64,000 nucleotides of DNA from an uncultured Lachnospiraceae bacterium (GCA_944380605.1 CALWIA010000009.1:46507-110506); one strand, 5' to 3'. Counted from the stretch's first letter, positions 7,438-17,065 are shown. Program-made: numbers and translations. Notes: generated by a model from the sequence alone, not told the origin.

Positions 7438-9684
7438 GTGAGAAAGGGAGAAGTGGAGGTTCTGGCGCCGGCCGGCTCTTATGAAAGCATGCAGGCGGCC
7501 ATCAGTGCCGGCGCGGACGCGGTCTACATCGGCGGCAGCCGGTTCGGGGCCCGGGCTTATGCGGACAACCTGACGGAAGAACGGATGCTGGAGGCCATCG
7601 ACTATGCCCATCTGCGGGGCGTTTCCCTGTATATGACCGTCAACACCCTGGTCAAGGAGCGGGAAATGGACGCGCTGATCCCTTATCTGGAGCCGTATTA
7701 CCGGCAGGGGCTGGACGCGGTGATCGTTCAGGATCCGGGCGTGGCGCGGCAGGTGCGCCGGTATTTTCCGGACCTGGCGGTGCACGCCAGTACCCAGATG
7801 ACTATAACCGGGGTCCGGGGGGCCAGGATCGCCAAAGAATGGGGAGCCACCCGGGTGGTGCCGGCCAGAGAACTTTCCCTGGAGGAGATCCAGCGGATCC
7901 GGGAGGAACTGGACATAGAAATCGAATGCTTTGTCCACGGAGCGCTCTGTTACTGCTATTCCGGCCAGTGCCTGCTCAGCAGTTTTATCGGCGGAAGAAG
8001 CGGCAACCGGGGGCGGTGCGCCCAGCCCTGCCGTCTGCCTTATGAGATCCGGGGCGCGGCGGAGGTACCCGGCGGCCGGAAACTGGACAGGGACGACCGG
8101 TGCGTCATGAGCCTGAAAGACCTGTGCACCCTGGATCTGCTGCCGCAGCTTCTGGAAGCCGGCGTCAATTCTCTGAAGATCGAGGGACGGATGAAGAGTC
8201 CCCGCTATACCGCCGGCGTAGTCAGCATCTACCGCAAATACGTGGACCGGTATCTGCGGGATGGAAGCGAAGGATACCGGGTGGATCCGGAAGATAAGAA
8301 AATGCTGCTGGATCTGTTTGACCGGGGCGGATTTACGGAAGGATATTTCCGGCAGCACAACGGACGGGACATGATCGCGCTGAAGGAGAAGCCGGCGTTT
8401 CGGCCGGGAAACCAGAAGCTGCAGGAGTATCTGGACGAGACCTATGTCAACCGGGAAAAGAAGGTGCCTATACGGGGCAGGGCTCTGTTCCGGGAGGGAG
8501 AGCCGCTCCGGCTTAAGCTGTCTGCGGCGGCGGGCCCGGACCGGGTTTTGGTGGAGACGGTGACAGAAGGCAAGCCGGTCCAGCCGGCCCTGAATCAGCC
8601 GCTTTCGGCGGAGCGGATCGAGAAGCAGCTGCACAAAACCGGCCAGACGCCTTATGTGTGGGAGCAGCTGGAGGTGGAGACGGAAGGCAGCGGTTTTCTT
8701 CCGATGCAGGACCTGAACCAATGGCGGCGCGCCGGCCTGGAACAGCTGACGGAGGTCATGGCGGCGGTGTGGAGACGGGACGGCCGGACAGAACCGGGTT
8801 TGAAAAGAACCGGCAAGACGCAGGCGGAGGTCCGGGATCCGGAAGCCGGGAAGAACGCCGGAACGGAGACGCTGCCGGAGATTCACGTTCTGCTGGACGC
8901 GCCGGAACTTCTGGCTGCGGTCCTTGAGGCGGACGCCGTGTCGGAGATCCAGATGGAATGCGACAGTTTTGCCCCGGAGCGATGGCAGGAGACGGTTCAG
9001 GCCTGTCACAAGGCGGGCCGCCGCTGCGTGCTGGCTATGCCGGCGATTTTCCGGCAGGAGGCGGAAGGCTATTTTGACCGGAATCTGGAACAGCTGCGGG
9101 AGGCCGGATTTGACGGCATCCTGATCCGGTCTCTGGAAGAGGCGGATTATCTGAAGCAGCATGCGGTCCGGCTGCCGGTGTACGGAGATTTTCAGCTGTA
9201 TGCCTGGAACCGGGAGGCGGCTGCTGCCCTGCGGCAGCTGGGCCTTGCGCGGCTGACCTTTCCGCTGGAATTGAATGAACGGGAACTGAACGATCTGGGC
9301 AGCTCCGGATGGGAACTGCCGGTGTACGGCTATATGCCGGCGATGGTGTCGGCCCAGTGCGTGCAGAAGACCTATGCCGGCTGCACCCGCCGCCCCGGGT
9401 GGACGCGGCTGAAGGACCGGACCGGCAAGGAACTGCCGGTACGCAGCCGGTGCGCGTTCTGCTTTAATACCATATACAACCCGCTTCCTCTGTCGCTGTT
9501 CGGACTGGCAAAGGAAGTACGGCGGCTGACGCCGTCGGCCCTGCGGCTGCAGTTTACCCGGGAGACGGAAGCGCAGGCCAGAGCGCTGCTTTCGGCCTGT
9601 ACGGAGGAATTCTGGTACGGCAGGGAGGCGGCGCCTGCGGCAGGGGAGTTTACAAGAGGTCATTTCCGGCGCGGAGCCGAGTAG
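7438..9684 (+). CDS. U32 family peptidase/hydroxylase-like protein, two-domain form
   Basis: A 748-residue U32 protein. The family signature spans CFVHGALCYCYSGQC followed by LLSSFIGGRSGNRG and a further cysteine pair, in the N-terminal TIM-barrel half. The C-terminal 270 residues (from about 480) resemble a second U32-like barrel ending in a Cys-containing motif (SRCAFCFN). U32 proteins were first described as collagenases; better studied relatives (RlhA, TrhP) are needed for hydroxylation of rRNA or tRNA, so an RNA-modification role is as likely as proteolysis. GTG start 9 nt after AAGGAGG. It lies between zapA and the SEDS gene. Confidence 0.85.
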   Translation: MRKGEVEVLAPAGSYESMQAAISAGADAVYIGGSRFGARAYADNLTEERMLEAIDYAHLRGVSLYMTVNTLVKEREMDALIPYLEPYYRQGLDAVIVQDPGVARQVRRYFPDLAVHASTQMTITGVRGARIAKEWGATRVVPARELSLEEIQRIREELDIEIECFVHGALCYCYSGQCLLSSFIGGRSGNRGRCAQPCRLPYEIRGAAEVPGGRKLDRDDRCVMSLKDLCTLDLLPQLLEAGVNSLKIEGRMKSPRYTAGVVSIYRKYVDRYLRDGSEGYRVDPEDKKMLLDLFDRGGFTEGYFRQHNGRDMIALKEKPAFRPGNQKLQEYLDETYVNREKKVPIRGRALFREGEPLRLKLSAAAGPDRVLVETVTEGKPVQPALNQPLSAERIEKQLHKTGQTPYVWEQLEVETEGSGFLPMQDLNQWRRAGLEQLTEVMAAVWRRDGRTEPGLKRTGKTQAEVRDPEAGKNAGTETLPEIHVLLDAPELLAAVLEADAVSEIQMECDSFAPERWQETVQACHKAGRRCVLAMPAIFRQEAEGYFDRNLEQLREAGFDGILIRSLEEADYLKQHAVRLPVYGDFQLYAWNREAAAALRQLGLARLTFPLELNERELNDLGSSGWELPVYGYMPAMVSAQCVQKTYAGCTRRPGWTRLKDRTGKELPVRSRCAFCFNTIYNPLPLSLFGLAKEVRRLTPSALRLQFTRETEAQARALLSACTEEFWYGREAAPAAGEFTRGHFRRGAE

Positions 9685-9695
9685 AGGAATGGTGG

Positions 9696-11021
9696 ATGAA
9701 CCTGTTTATTGACGCGTCCAAGTATGTGTTGACCCTGCTTATGGCCGGCTATACGTACTTGAATTTCCGGTATTTCGGAGTGAAAGAAGAAAAGAGAGAG
9801 GCGCTGTGCAGACGTCAGGCCTGGCTTTTCTACCTGCTGCACGGTACGGCTTATGCCGTGCTGTACCTGCAGACCGGCCAGACGCGCACAGCGGTGCTTT
9901 ACGTCGCCCAGGTGCTGTTTTTTGTCCTGTACCGGTTCTTTTCCCGCGTACTGTATCCCAAGGCTTCCCGGATTTTGATCAACAACATGTGCATGCTGCT
10001 GGCCATAGGATTTTTTATGCTGACCCGGCTGAATTTCGACCGGGCGGTCCGGCAGTTCGGAATCGCGGCGCTGTCGGCGGCGGTCTGCTGGGCGGTTCCC
10101 TGGCTGCTGGACCGGATGTGGCAGCTGAGCCGGATTCCCTGGCTGTACGGCCTTCTGGGGCTGGCGCTGCTGGCGGTGGTATGGGCGGCGGGCAGCACCA
10201 GTTACGGCGCCCAGCTGTCGCTGGATCTGGGGCCGGTTTCCGTGCAGCCTTCGGAATTTGTAAAAATCAGCTTCGTGTGCTTTACGGCGGCCATGTTTTA
10301 CCGGTCGGTCAGTTTCCGCCAGACGGCTGTGACCACGGTTATGGCGGCGCTGCACGTGCTGGTGCTGGTACTGTCCAGGGATCTGGGCAGCGCCCTTTTG
10401 TTTTTTACCGTGTATTTGTGTATGCTTTTTGCAGCCACGTCCAGCTGGCTGTATCTGGGGGCCGGCATCCTGTCCGGCAGCGGCGCGGCCGTTCTGGCGT
10501 ACCGCCTGTTTTCCCATGTGCGGGTGCGGGTATCTGCCTGGCAGAATCCATGGGCGGATATTGACAACACCGGATACCAGATCGCCCAGTCCCTGTTTGC
10601 CATAGGCACCGGCGGCTGGTTCGGCATGGGCCTGGGACAGGGCATGCCCCAGCGGATTCCGGTGGTGGAAAAGGATTTTATGTTTTCCGCCATATCGGAG
10701 GAACTGGGGGCGGTATTCGCGCTGTGCCTGGTGCTGATCTGCCTGGGGTGCTTTCTGCAGTTTGTCATGATCGCCTGCCGGATGCAGGCTTCTTTCTACA
10801 AGCTGACGGCCTTCGGCCTGGGAGCCATGTACATTTTTCAGGTATTTCTGTCGGTGGGGGGCGCGGTCAAGTTTATTCCTTCCACAGGCGTGACGCTGCC
10901 TTTTGTCAGCTACGGAGGCAGCTCCATGCTGGCCACCTGCATCCTGTTCGCCGTGATGCAGGGGATGTATATTCTGAAGCAGGATGAAGAAGAGGAGAAG
11001 GATGATGAGGAATCCCTTTAA
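9696..11021 (+). CDS. FtsW/RodA/SpoVE-family peptidoglycan polymerase
   Basis: A 441-residue polytopic SEDS protein, a lipid II glycosyltransferase. The diagnostic parts are the PSEF(V)K motif in the middle, LSRDLGSAL containing the likely catalytic aspartate, and PSTGVTLPFVSYGGSS near the C-terminus. About ten membrane helices are visible, and the tail is acidic (DEEEEKDDEE). The N-terminal 120 residues form an additional membrane section, as in clostridial FtsW-like proteins. The next gene, a class B PBP, starts inside its last codons, so the two probably form a polymerase-transpeptidase pair. Which of FtsW, RodA or SpoVE it represents cannot be fixed by eye. Confidence 0.92.
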   Translation: MNLFIDASKYVLTLLMAGYTYLNFRYFGVKEEKREALCRRQAWLFYLLHGTAYAVLYLQTGQTRTAVLYVAQVLFFVLYRFFSRVLYPKASRILINNMCMLLAIGFFMLTRLNFDRAVRQFGIAALSAAVCWAVPWLLDRMWQLSRIPWLYGLLGLALLAVVWAAGSTSYGAQLSLDLGPVSVQPSEFVKISFVCFTAAMFYRSVSFRQTAVTTVMAALHVLVLVLSRDLGSALLFFTVYLCMLFAATSSWLYLGAGILSGSGAAVLAYRLFSHVRVRVSAWQNPWADIDNTGYQIAQSLFAIGTGGWFGMGLGQGMPQRIPVVEKDFMFSAISEELGAVFALCLVLICLGCFLQFVMIACRMQASFYKLTAFGLGAMYIFQVFLSVGGAVKFIPSTGVTLPFVSYGGSSMLATCILFAVMQGMYILKQDEEEEKDDEESL

Positions 11022-12468
11022 GCGAAACCGGAAGGAACGGACGCCGGGACAGAAGGCCAATGACAATATCCTGGGCCTGACGTACGCGGTGGTGCTGGTT
11101 TTTGTGCTGCTTTTCGGGTATTCGGCCCATTTTCTGCTGTTTCAGAGGGAGCAGGTGATTAACAATTCCTACAACGCCCGGCTGGACCAGTTCGCGCAAA
11201 AGGTGGTGCGGGGAAGGATTTTCGCCGCAGACGGTACGGTGCTGGCGGAGACGGCGCTGCAGGAGGACGGAACGGAAACCAGAGTCTATCCCTTTGGGGA
11301 AGTATATGCCCATGCGGTGGGGTATTCGGTCCGGGGCAAGACCGGGCTGGAATCCCTGGCCAATTTTTACCTGCTGTCCTCCCATGTCAGTCCGCTGGAG
11401 CGGCTGGCCGCGGACCTGTCGGGAACCAAAACCCAGGGCGACGACGTCTATACGACGCTGGATCCCGGGCTGCAGCAGGCGGCGTATGACGCGCTGGGAG
11501 ACCGGAGAGGCGCCATCGTCGCTCTGGAACCGTCTACCGGAAAGGTGCTGGCCATGGTGTCCAGGCCCGGTTTTGACCCCAATACCCTGAACGAAGACTG
11601 GGAGCGGATTGTGACGGAGGAGAGCGGTCAGGCGCGGCTTCTGAACCGGGCTTCTCAGGGGATGTATCCGCCGGGGTCCGTGTTTAAGATGGTCATGCTG
11701 TTGGAGTACATGCGGGAGTATCCCGATGATTATGAGGCGTTTCAGTTTGACTGCAGCGGCGTATACCAGGTGTCCGACGGGGGAGAAACCTACTCCATTC
11801 AGTGCTACCACCAGACCGCCCACGGGCAGCAGAACCTGCAAGAGGCCTTTGCCAATTCCTGCAACGGGGCGTTCGCGTCGCTGGGACTTATGCTGGATCC
11901 GGCGGGGATCCGGCAGACGGCGCAGGAACTGTTGTTCAACCAGGAACTGCCCCTTTCGATGGCCTATGAGAAAAGCCGGTTCGCGCTGGAAGAGGGCGCG
12001 GACGTCTGGGAGGTTCTGCAGACCTCCATTGGCCAGGGCCGCACCCAGGCATCGCCGATGCACATAGCCATGATCACGGCCGCGGCGGCCAACGGGGGCG
12101 TGCTGATGGAGCCGTATCTCATTCAGAAAACGGAAAGCGCAGCCGGGGAGACGGTGCGGGAATTTTCTCCCCGGGAATACGGGGCCCTGATGACGGCAGA
12201 GGAGGCGCAGGCGCTGACGGAGATGATGCGGGCGGTGGTGGAGTCCGGTACCGGGTCGGCGCTGCAGAATGACCGGTACACAGCGGCGGGAAAAACCGGT
12301 TCCGCCGAATATGAGACGGGGAAAGAGACCCATGCCTGGTTTACCGGATTTGCTCCCGCGGAGGATCCGCAGATCGTAGTGACGGTGATTGTGGAAGAAG
12401 GAGGTTCCGGCGGAAGGACGGCGGGGCCGGCGGCCCGGGCGGTGATGGACGCCTGGTTTTCAGAATAA
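11005..12468 (+). CDS. class B penicillin-binding protein (transpeptidase)
   Basis: A 487-residue bitopic membrane protein with a basic N-terminus and one helix around residues 23-43. The transpeptidase motifs are SVFK (in YPPGSVFKM), SCN (in ANSCNGAF) and KTG (in AGKTGSAEY). The N-terminal non-catalytic region is short (about 130 residues), like PbpA/PBP2 partners of SEDS proteins. AGGAG (10993-10997) is 7 nt before ATG 11005; in-frame ATGs at 10984 and 11002 are too far or too close. It overlaps the SEDS gene by 17 bp, implying coupled translation. Confidence 0.92.
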   Translation: MRNPFKRNRKERTPGQKANDNILGLTYAVVLVFVLLFGYSAHFLLFQREQVINNSYNARLDQFAQKVVRGRIFAADGTVLAETALQEDGTETRVYPFGEVYAHAVGYSVRGKTGLESLANFYLLSSHVSPLERLAADLSGTKTQGDDVYTTLDPGLQQAAYDALGDRRGAIVALEPSTGKVLAMVSRPGFDPNTLNEDWERIVTEESGQARLLNRASQGMYPPGSVFKMVMLLEYMREYPDDYEAFQFDCSGVYQVSDGGETYSIQCYHQTAHGQQNLQEAFANSCNGAFASLGLMLDPAGIRQTAQELLFNQELPLSMAYEKSRFALEEGADVWEVLQTSIGQGRTQASPMHIAMITAAAANGGVLMEPYLIQKTESAAGETVREFSPREYGALMTAEEAQALTEMMRAVVESGTGSALQNDRYTAAGKTGSAEYETGKETHAWFTGFAPAEDPQIVVTVIVEEGGSGGRTAGPAARAVMDAWFSE

Positions 12469-12471
12469 AAC

Positions 12472-12500
12472 TTGCATCTTGCCGAAAAAAGCGCTATACT
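12472..12500 (+). promoter_or_regulatory. sigma-A promoter of the Nudix gene
   Basis: TTGCAT, 17 nt, TATACT, starting 3 bp after the PBP stop codon. The first in-frame ATG of the Nudix frame (12512) lies near the expected transcription start, supporting ATG 12569. Confidence 0.75.
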
Positions 12501-12568
12501 GAATACAGTCTGTGATGACACACCAGGGGTTTTGCCGGCCGGCAGAACCTGCGACAGGAGGAATTGCA

Positions 12569-13021
12569 ATGATAGAAGCAACGAGCTGTGGCGGTGTGGT
12601 GATATTTCGAGGTAAGATTCTGGTTTTGTATAAGAATTACAAAAACAAATACGAGGGTTGGGTTTTGCCGAAAGGAACTGTAGAAGCTGGCGAAGACTAC
12701 AAGGAGACGGCGCTGCGGGAGGTAAAGGAAGAAACCGGCGTCAGCGCGTCTATCATCAAGTACATCGGAAAGAGCCAGTATTCCTTCAATACGCCTCAGG
12801 ATATGGTGGAAAAGGATGTGCACTGGTATCTGATGATGGCCGACAGCTACTACAGCAAACCACAACGCGAAGAGTATTTCCTGGATTCCGGATACTACAA
12901 GTATTACGAAGCCTACCATCTGCTGAAGTTTTCCAATGAGAAGCAGATTCTGGAAAAGGCCTACAACGAGTATCTGGAACTGAAAAAGAATAACCTGTGG
13001 GGTTCCAGGAAGTATTTCTGA
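12569..13021 (+). CDS. Nudix hydrolase
   Basis: A 150-residue Nudix protein. The box runs from GTVEAGED to REVKEETG with the expected G-x5-E-x7-REVxEExG spacing. The N-terminus (SCGGVVIFRGKILVLYKNY) and the VLPKG lead-in resemble the diadenosine polyphosphate/(d)NTP-type branch, but the substrate cannot be set. AGGAGG precedes ATG 12569 by 9 nt. Expressed alone from its own promoter and ended by a strong terminator. Confidence 0.9.
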   Translation: MIEATSCGGVVIFRGKILVLYKNYKNKYEGWVLPKGTVEAGEDYKETALREVKEETGVSASIIKYIGKSQYSFNTPQDMVEKDVHWYLMMADSYYSKPQREEYFLDSGYYKYYEAYHLLKFSNEKQILEKAYNEYLELKKNNLWGSRKYF

Positions 13022-13032
13022 TCAGGAGAGAG

Positions 13033-13079
13033 GACCGGATCCCTGCGGATGGATTTCCGAAGGGAGTCCGGTCTTTTTT
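13033..13079 (+). terminator. intrinsic terminator of the Nudix gene
   Basis: GACCGGA-TCCCT pairs with AGGGA-G-TCCGGTC (12 bp with one bulged G), followed by six T. Confidence 0.85.
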
Positions 13080-13163
13080 CGCGGTAAAGGCAGGGATGCG
13101 GCGGAATAAGAAGCCGCGGCTCTGCAGACACTGAAGGACAAAAGCAGACAGGAGGAAAAGGAC

Positions 13164-14657
13164 ATGAACGAATCCTATGAGCGGCTGAAGCCGTATATGG
13201 AAAAAGCGCAGGCGCTGCAGACGGCGATGGTGCTGTTTGAGTGGGACAATGAGACGCTGGCGCCTCGGGCGGCGGCTCCGTATACCGCACGGATGATCGG
13301 CGCCATATCCGAGGAGTATCTGCGGGTGATGACGGATGAAACGGCGAGAAAGCTGGCCCAGGACTGCGGGGACGGCGCCGGCATGACGGAAGCCGAAGCC
13401 GCCGCCCTCCGGGAATTCCGGGAGGAAATGAAAAAGCTGGAGCGGATTCCGGCAAAAGAATACCGGGAATATGCGGAACTGACCGCCCGGTCGGCCGGCA
13501 TCTGGGCAGAAGCCAGAAAGAACCGGGACTTTGGGGCGTTTGCGCCCACGCTGCGCCAGGTGCTGGACTATCAGAAGCGGTTTGCCTCCTATCAGGCGGA
13601 GCCGGGGCAGAAGCTTTATGACGTGATGCTGGATTCTTACGAAAAAGGATTTGATATGGAAAGCCTGGACCGGTTTTTCGGGCAGCTGAAGACGGAACTG
13701 GTGCCGTTCCTCAGACAGGTCATGGACTGCGGCCGCCAGCCCGACGATGCTTTCCTGGAAGGAGACTATCCGAAAGAGAAGCAGGAGGCCTTTGCCGGTT
13801 TTCTGGCCAGGTACGTGGGATTTGATTTTGACCGGGGCGTTATGGCGGTCAGCGCCCACCCCTTTACCACCAATCTGCATAATCACGACGTGCGGATCAC
13901 CAACGCCTATACCCGCCGGGTGGACGACGCCATTTTTTCCGTGATCCACGAATCCGGCCACGGCATTTATGAGCAGGGGATTCCCGACGCGCTGACGCTG
14001 ACGCCGGCGGGGCAGGGGGCTTCCATGGGCATGCACGAGTCCCAGTCCCGGTTTTTTGAAAATATCATCGGCAGAAGCCGGGCTTTCTGGGTGCCGCTGT
14101 ACGGCAGGCTGCAGGAGACGTTTCCAGAGCAGCTGAAAACCGTTTCTCTGGACGCGTTTGTGCGGGCGGTCAACAAGGCGCGGCCGGGGCTGATCCGCAT
14201 CCAGGCGGATGAACTGACCTACAGCCTGCACATTATGGTGCGGTATGAGGTGGAAAAACTCTTGGTGGAACAGGGGATGGACGTCCGGGAACTGCCGGAG
14301 ATATGGGCGGAAAAGTACCGGGAATACTTAGGGGTCTGTCCTGAAAATGACGGAGAAGGCGTGCTGCAGGACATCCACTGGTCCCAGGGGTCCTTCGGCT
14401 ATTTCCCATCTTACGCGCTGGGCAGCGCCTTCGGCGCCCAGATGTATGAGACCATGAAGACGCAGATGGACGTGGAAGGACTGCTGGAACAGGGAAATCC
14501 GGCTCCTATTCGGGAATATCTGCGGGAACATGTGCACCGGTATGGAAAAATGAAAACCAGCCGGCAGATTTTAAAGGATATGACGGGGAAAGAATTTGAC
14601 GCCGGCTGCTATATCCGGTATCTGAAAGAGAAGTACGGGATGCTGTACGGAATTTGA
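13164..14657 (+). CDS. M32 family metallocarboxypeptidase (Taq-type)
   Basis: A 497-residue zinc carboxypeptidase of family M32. The metal-binding motif is HESGH near residue 262, with the downstream glutamate in MHESQSR. The flanking DVRITNAY and the arginine-rich IRIQADELTY are family signatures. It removes C-terminal residues from peptides in the cytoplasm. Length matches the family (about 500). AGGAGG lies just upstream of ATG 13164. A perfect bidirectional terminator separates it from the convergent phosphofructokinase. Confidence 0.93.
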   Translation: MNESYERLKPYMEKAQALQTAMVLFEWDNETLAPRAAAPYTARMIGAISEEYLRVMTDETARKLAQDCGDGAGMTEAEAAALREFREEMKKLERIPAKEYREYAELTARSAGIWAEARKNRDFGAFAPTLRQVLDYQKRFASYQAEPGQKLYDVMLDSYEKGFDMESLDRFFGQLKTELVPFLRQVMDCGRQPDDAFLEGDYPKEKQEAFAGFLARYVGFDFDRGVMAVSAHPFTTNLHNHDVRITNAYTRRVDDAIFSVIHESGHGIYEQGIPDALTLTPAGQGASMGMHESQSRFFENIIGRSRAFWVPLYGRLQETFPEQLKTVSLDAFVRAVNKARPGLIRIQADELTYSLHIMVRYEVEKLLVEQGMDVRELPEIWAEKYREYLGVCPENDGEGVLQDIHWSQGSFGYFPSYALGSAFGAQMYETMKTQMDVEGLLEQGNPAPIREYLREHVHRYGKMKTSRQILKDMTGKEFDAGCYIRYLKEKYGMLYGI

Positions 14658-14674
14658 GATTTGATGAGCAAGAC

Positions 14675-14730
14675 AAAACACAGTCCGGGAGACGCAGTAT
14701 TACAAAACTGCGTCTCCCGGACTGTGTTTT
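14675..14730. terminator. bidirectional terminator between M32 peptidase and phosphofructokinase
   Basis: A perfect 24-bp stem: arms 14675-14698 and 14707-14730 around the 8-nt loop ATTACAAA. The left arm begins AAAACACAG and the right arm ends CTGTGTTTT followed by TTC, so it has a T-tract in both directions. Confidence 0.92.
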
Positions 14731-14739
14731 TTCAGAAGA

Positions 14740-15972
14740 TCAATCCTTCAGATACAGATGTCTGGGCAGGCCGCCGACCATAACGCAGGGGTAATCGCCC
14801 TGGATCAGGGGACGGACATAGTCGATAAAATCTTCGGTAACATAGGTGCCCTTTTCATTGATCCAGTTCCGGGGAACCAGCTTTTCGCCGTTGGCGATCT
14901 TGTGCACATCGTAGATGCCGGTGGCAGACTGGTAGGGATCGTCGGATACCCGGTCGATGACCACCATCTTGCCGCTGTCGCCCTCGTCGGCGGCTTTCAC
15001 GGCCGCGCCGCCTACCATAAAGGCTTCGTTGATATCCACGCGGGAAGCCAGATGGGAAGCGCTGCGCTGCAGGGAACTGAACTCTACGGCACGGGTCTTG
15101 CAGCCGATTTCATGGCTGATCAAGTGGGCCAGGTAGGTGGCGGAGCCGGTCAGCTGCTTGTGGCCGAACGCGTCTACATAGTCGGAACCGCCGCCGGCTT
15201 CGCTGACGTAAGTGCCGTCCTTTAAGCGGATGCCTTCCGAAATCGCTACGAATACGGTGTTTTTCACTTTCAGAAGCTCCTTGACCTCCGCGGTGAACGC
15301 TTCGGTATCGAAGGGAACCTCCGGCAGATAGATCAGGTCCACGCCTTCGCAGTCCTCGCCTTTGGCCAGAGCGGCGGCTCCGGTGAGCCATCCGGCGTTG
15401 CGGCCCATGATCTCGATGATGGTAACCAGCTGTTTCTTGTAGGAAAAGCCGTTGCCGTCGCGGATGACTTCCTTGGTGGAAGTGGCGATGTATTTGGCGG
15501 CGCTGCCGTAGCCGGGAGTGTGGTCCGTAAGGGCCAGATCGTTGTCGATGGTCTTGGGCACGCCTACGAACTTCTGGGTCTGTCCCGTGAGAATAGCGTA
15601 GTCGGACAGCTTTTTGATGGTGTCCATGGAGTCGTTGCCGCCGATGTAGATGAAGCACTCGATGTCCAGCTTGTTGAGAATTTCAAAGATCCGGACGTAG
15701 ATTTCCTGGTTTTCGTGGATAGCCGGCAGTTTGTAGCGGCAGGTGCCCAGAAAGGCGGAGGGCGTCCGCTTCAGGATCTCAATGTCCAGCTCGTTTTTAA
15801 TATAATCGGACAGATCCACATACTGCTCGTCCAGCAGGCCCTGGATGCCGAACCGCATGCCGTATACCTTCTTGGCGCCCCGGTCGATGCTGGTGCGGAA
15901 CACACCTGCCAGGCTGGAATTGATGACGGCAGTAGGGCCGCCGGACTGTCCTACAATCACATTTCCCTTCAT
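14740..15972 (-). CDS. pfp: 6-phosphofructokinase, PPi-dependent type
   Basis: A 410-residue phosphofructokinase. GQSGGPT (8-14) is the N-terminal loop and PKTIDND (139-145) has Lys where ATP enzymes have Gly, the signature of PPi-dependent forms. The phosphoryl-donor motif is GGNDS (111-115) instead of GGDGS or GGDDS. The glycolytic step makes fructose 1,6-bisphosphate and, with PPi as donor, is reversible. I moved the start to ATG 15972 because GGAGG lies 7 nt before it; the longer ATG at 15993 has no site. It is a single-gene unit with an extended -10 promoter and shares its terminator with the M32 gene. Confidence 0.88.
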   Translation of the reverse strand: MKGNVIVGQSGGPTAVINSSLAGVFRTSIDRGAKKVYGMRFGIQGLLDEQYVDLSDYIKNELDIEILKRTPSAFLGTCRYKLPAIHENQEIYVRIFEILNKLDIECFIYIGGNDSMDTIKKLSDYAILTGQTQKFVGVPKTIDNDLALTDHTPGYGSAAKYIATSTKEVIRDGNGFSYKKQLVTIIEIMGRNAGWLTGAAALAKGEDCEGVDLIYLPEVPFDTEAFTAEVKELLKVKNTVFVAISEGIRLKDGTYVSEAGGGSDYVDAFGHKQLTGSATYLAHLISHEIGCKTRAVEFSSLQRSASHLASRVDINEAFMVGGAAVKAADEGDSGKMVVIDRVSDDPYQSATGIYDVHKIANGEKLVPRNWINEKGTYVTEDFIDYVRPLIQGDYPCVMVGGLPRHLYLKD

Positions 15973-16013
15973 AACTCTTCCTCCAATGCACATAAGTTTT
16001 GACCAATACAGAA

Positions 16014-16022
16014 ATTATAGCA
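16014..16022 (-). promoter_or_regulatory. extended -10 promoter of pfp
   Basis: On the minus strand TGCTATAAT, a TGn-extended -10. No good -35 hexamer lies 16-18 nt upstream. It is 41 bp from ATG 15972. Confidence 0.55.
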
Positions 16023-16071
16023 CAGAGCCGCGGCAAAAACCAGCAAAATCATGGAAACTCTCGTGAAATGA

Positions 16072-16100
16072 TTGACAATAGAGGGAAAAAGGCTGAAAAT
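16072..16100 (+). promoter_or_regulatory. probable cysK promoter
   Basis: A consensus TTGACA, 17 nt, then GAAAAT, a weak -10. The expected transcription start, about 16107, lies too close to ATG 16112 to leave room for a ribosome binding site, which favours ATG 16139. Confidence 0.5.
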
Positions 16101-16138
16101 GGAGAAAGAAAATGCAGAACTATCAGGAGGCAGAGAAC

Positions 16139-17065
16139 ATGAATATCAAACAAAGCGGACAGGAACTGATCGGAGGCACCCCCCTTCTGCGGGTGCGGCG
16201 TCTGGAAGAGGCCTGCGGCGCGAAAGCGAAGGTGCTGGCAAAGCTGGAATACCTGAACCCGGCCGGCAGCGTCAAGGACCGGGCTGCCCTTTATATGGTG
16301 GAGGACGCGGAGCAGAAAGGCATTTTAAAGCCCGGCGCCACCATCATTGAACCTACTTCCGGCAATACAGGCATCGGCCTGTCCAGCATTGCCGCCATGA
16401 AAGGATACCATGTGATTCTGACCATGCCGGAGACCATGAGCTTGGAGCGCCGGCAGATCTTAAAGGCCTACGGGGCCGAACTGGTGCTGACGGACGGCAG
16501 CAAAGGCATGGCGGGAGCCATTGAAAAGGCGGATCAGCTGCAGAAAGAAATCGAGGGATCGGTGATCCTGGGGCAGTTTGACAATCCGGCCAACGCCAGG
16601 GCGCACCGGGAGACCACCGGACCGGAGATCTGGAACGATACCGATGGGGAAGTGGATGTGTTTGTGGCAGGCATCGGCACCGGCGGAACCATTACCGGCA
16701 CCGGCCAGTATCTGAAAAGCCAAAAGCGCACGGTGGAGATCGTGGGAGTGGAACCGGCTTCCTCCCCGTTTTTGAGCAAAGGAACCGCAGGCCCCCACGG
16801 ACTGCAGGGCATCGGCGCCGGCTTTGTGCCGGCGGTGCTGGATACGAAGGTGTATGACCGGCTGATCCCCGTGGAAGACGAAGATGCCTATGAAATGGGC
16901 CGGCAGATGGCCCTGAAAGAGGGGATTCTGGTGGGCATCACCTCCGGCGCGGCGCTGTGGGCCGCCCTGAAGCTGGCGGCGGAACCGGAATACGAGGGAA
17001 AAACCATCGTGGCGCTGCTGCCGGATACGGGGGACCGCTATCTGTCCACGCCGATGTTTGGATGA
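16139..17065 (+). CDS. cysK: cysteine synthase A (O-acetylserine sulfhydrylase)
   Basis: A 308-residue PLP enzyme that makes cysteine from O-acetylserine and sulfide. The PLP lysine is in NPAGSVKDR, the substrate loop is TSGNTGIGL, the phosphate-binding loop is GTGGTITGTG and the C-terminal PLP-ring contact is in GITSGAA. AGGAGG (16125-16130) lies 8 nt before ATG 16139, giving the usual CysK length; ATG 16112 would add nine residues and also has a GGAG. It overlaps the end of the convergent yihY gene by 28 bp. Confidence 0.93.
   Translation: MNIKQSGQELIGGTPLLRVRRLEEACGAKAKVLAKLEYLNPAGSVKDRAALYMVEDAEQKGILKPGATIIEPTSGNTGIGLSSIAAMKGYHVILTMPETMSLERRQILKAYGAELVLTDGSKGMAGAIEKADQLQKEIEGSVILGQFDNPANARAHRETTGPEIWNDTDGEVDVFVAGIGTGGTITGTGQYLKSQKRTVEIVGVEPASSPFLSKGTAGPHGLQGIGAGFVPAVLDTKVYDRLIPVEDEDAYEMGRQMALKEGILVGITSGAALWAALKLAAEPEYEGKTIVALLPDTGDRYLSTPMFG

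Noticed and set aside
7438..9684. U32 gene as a frameshifted pair of genes
   Set aside because: One continuous frame with uniform codon use covers both halves; two-domain U32 proteins are known.
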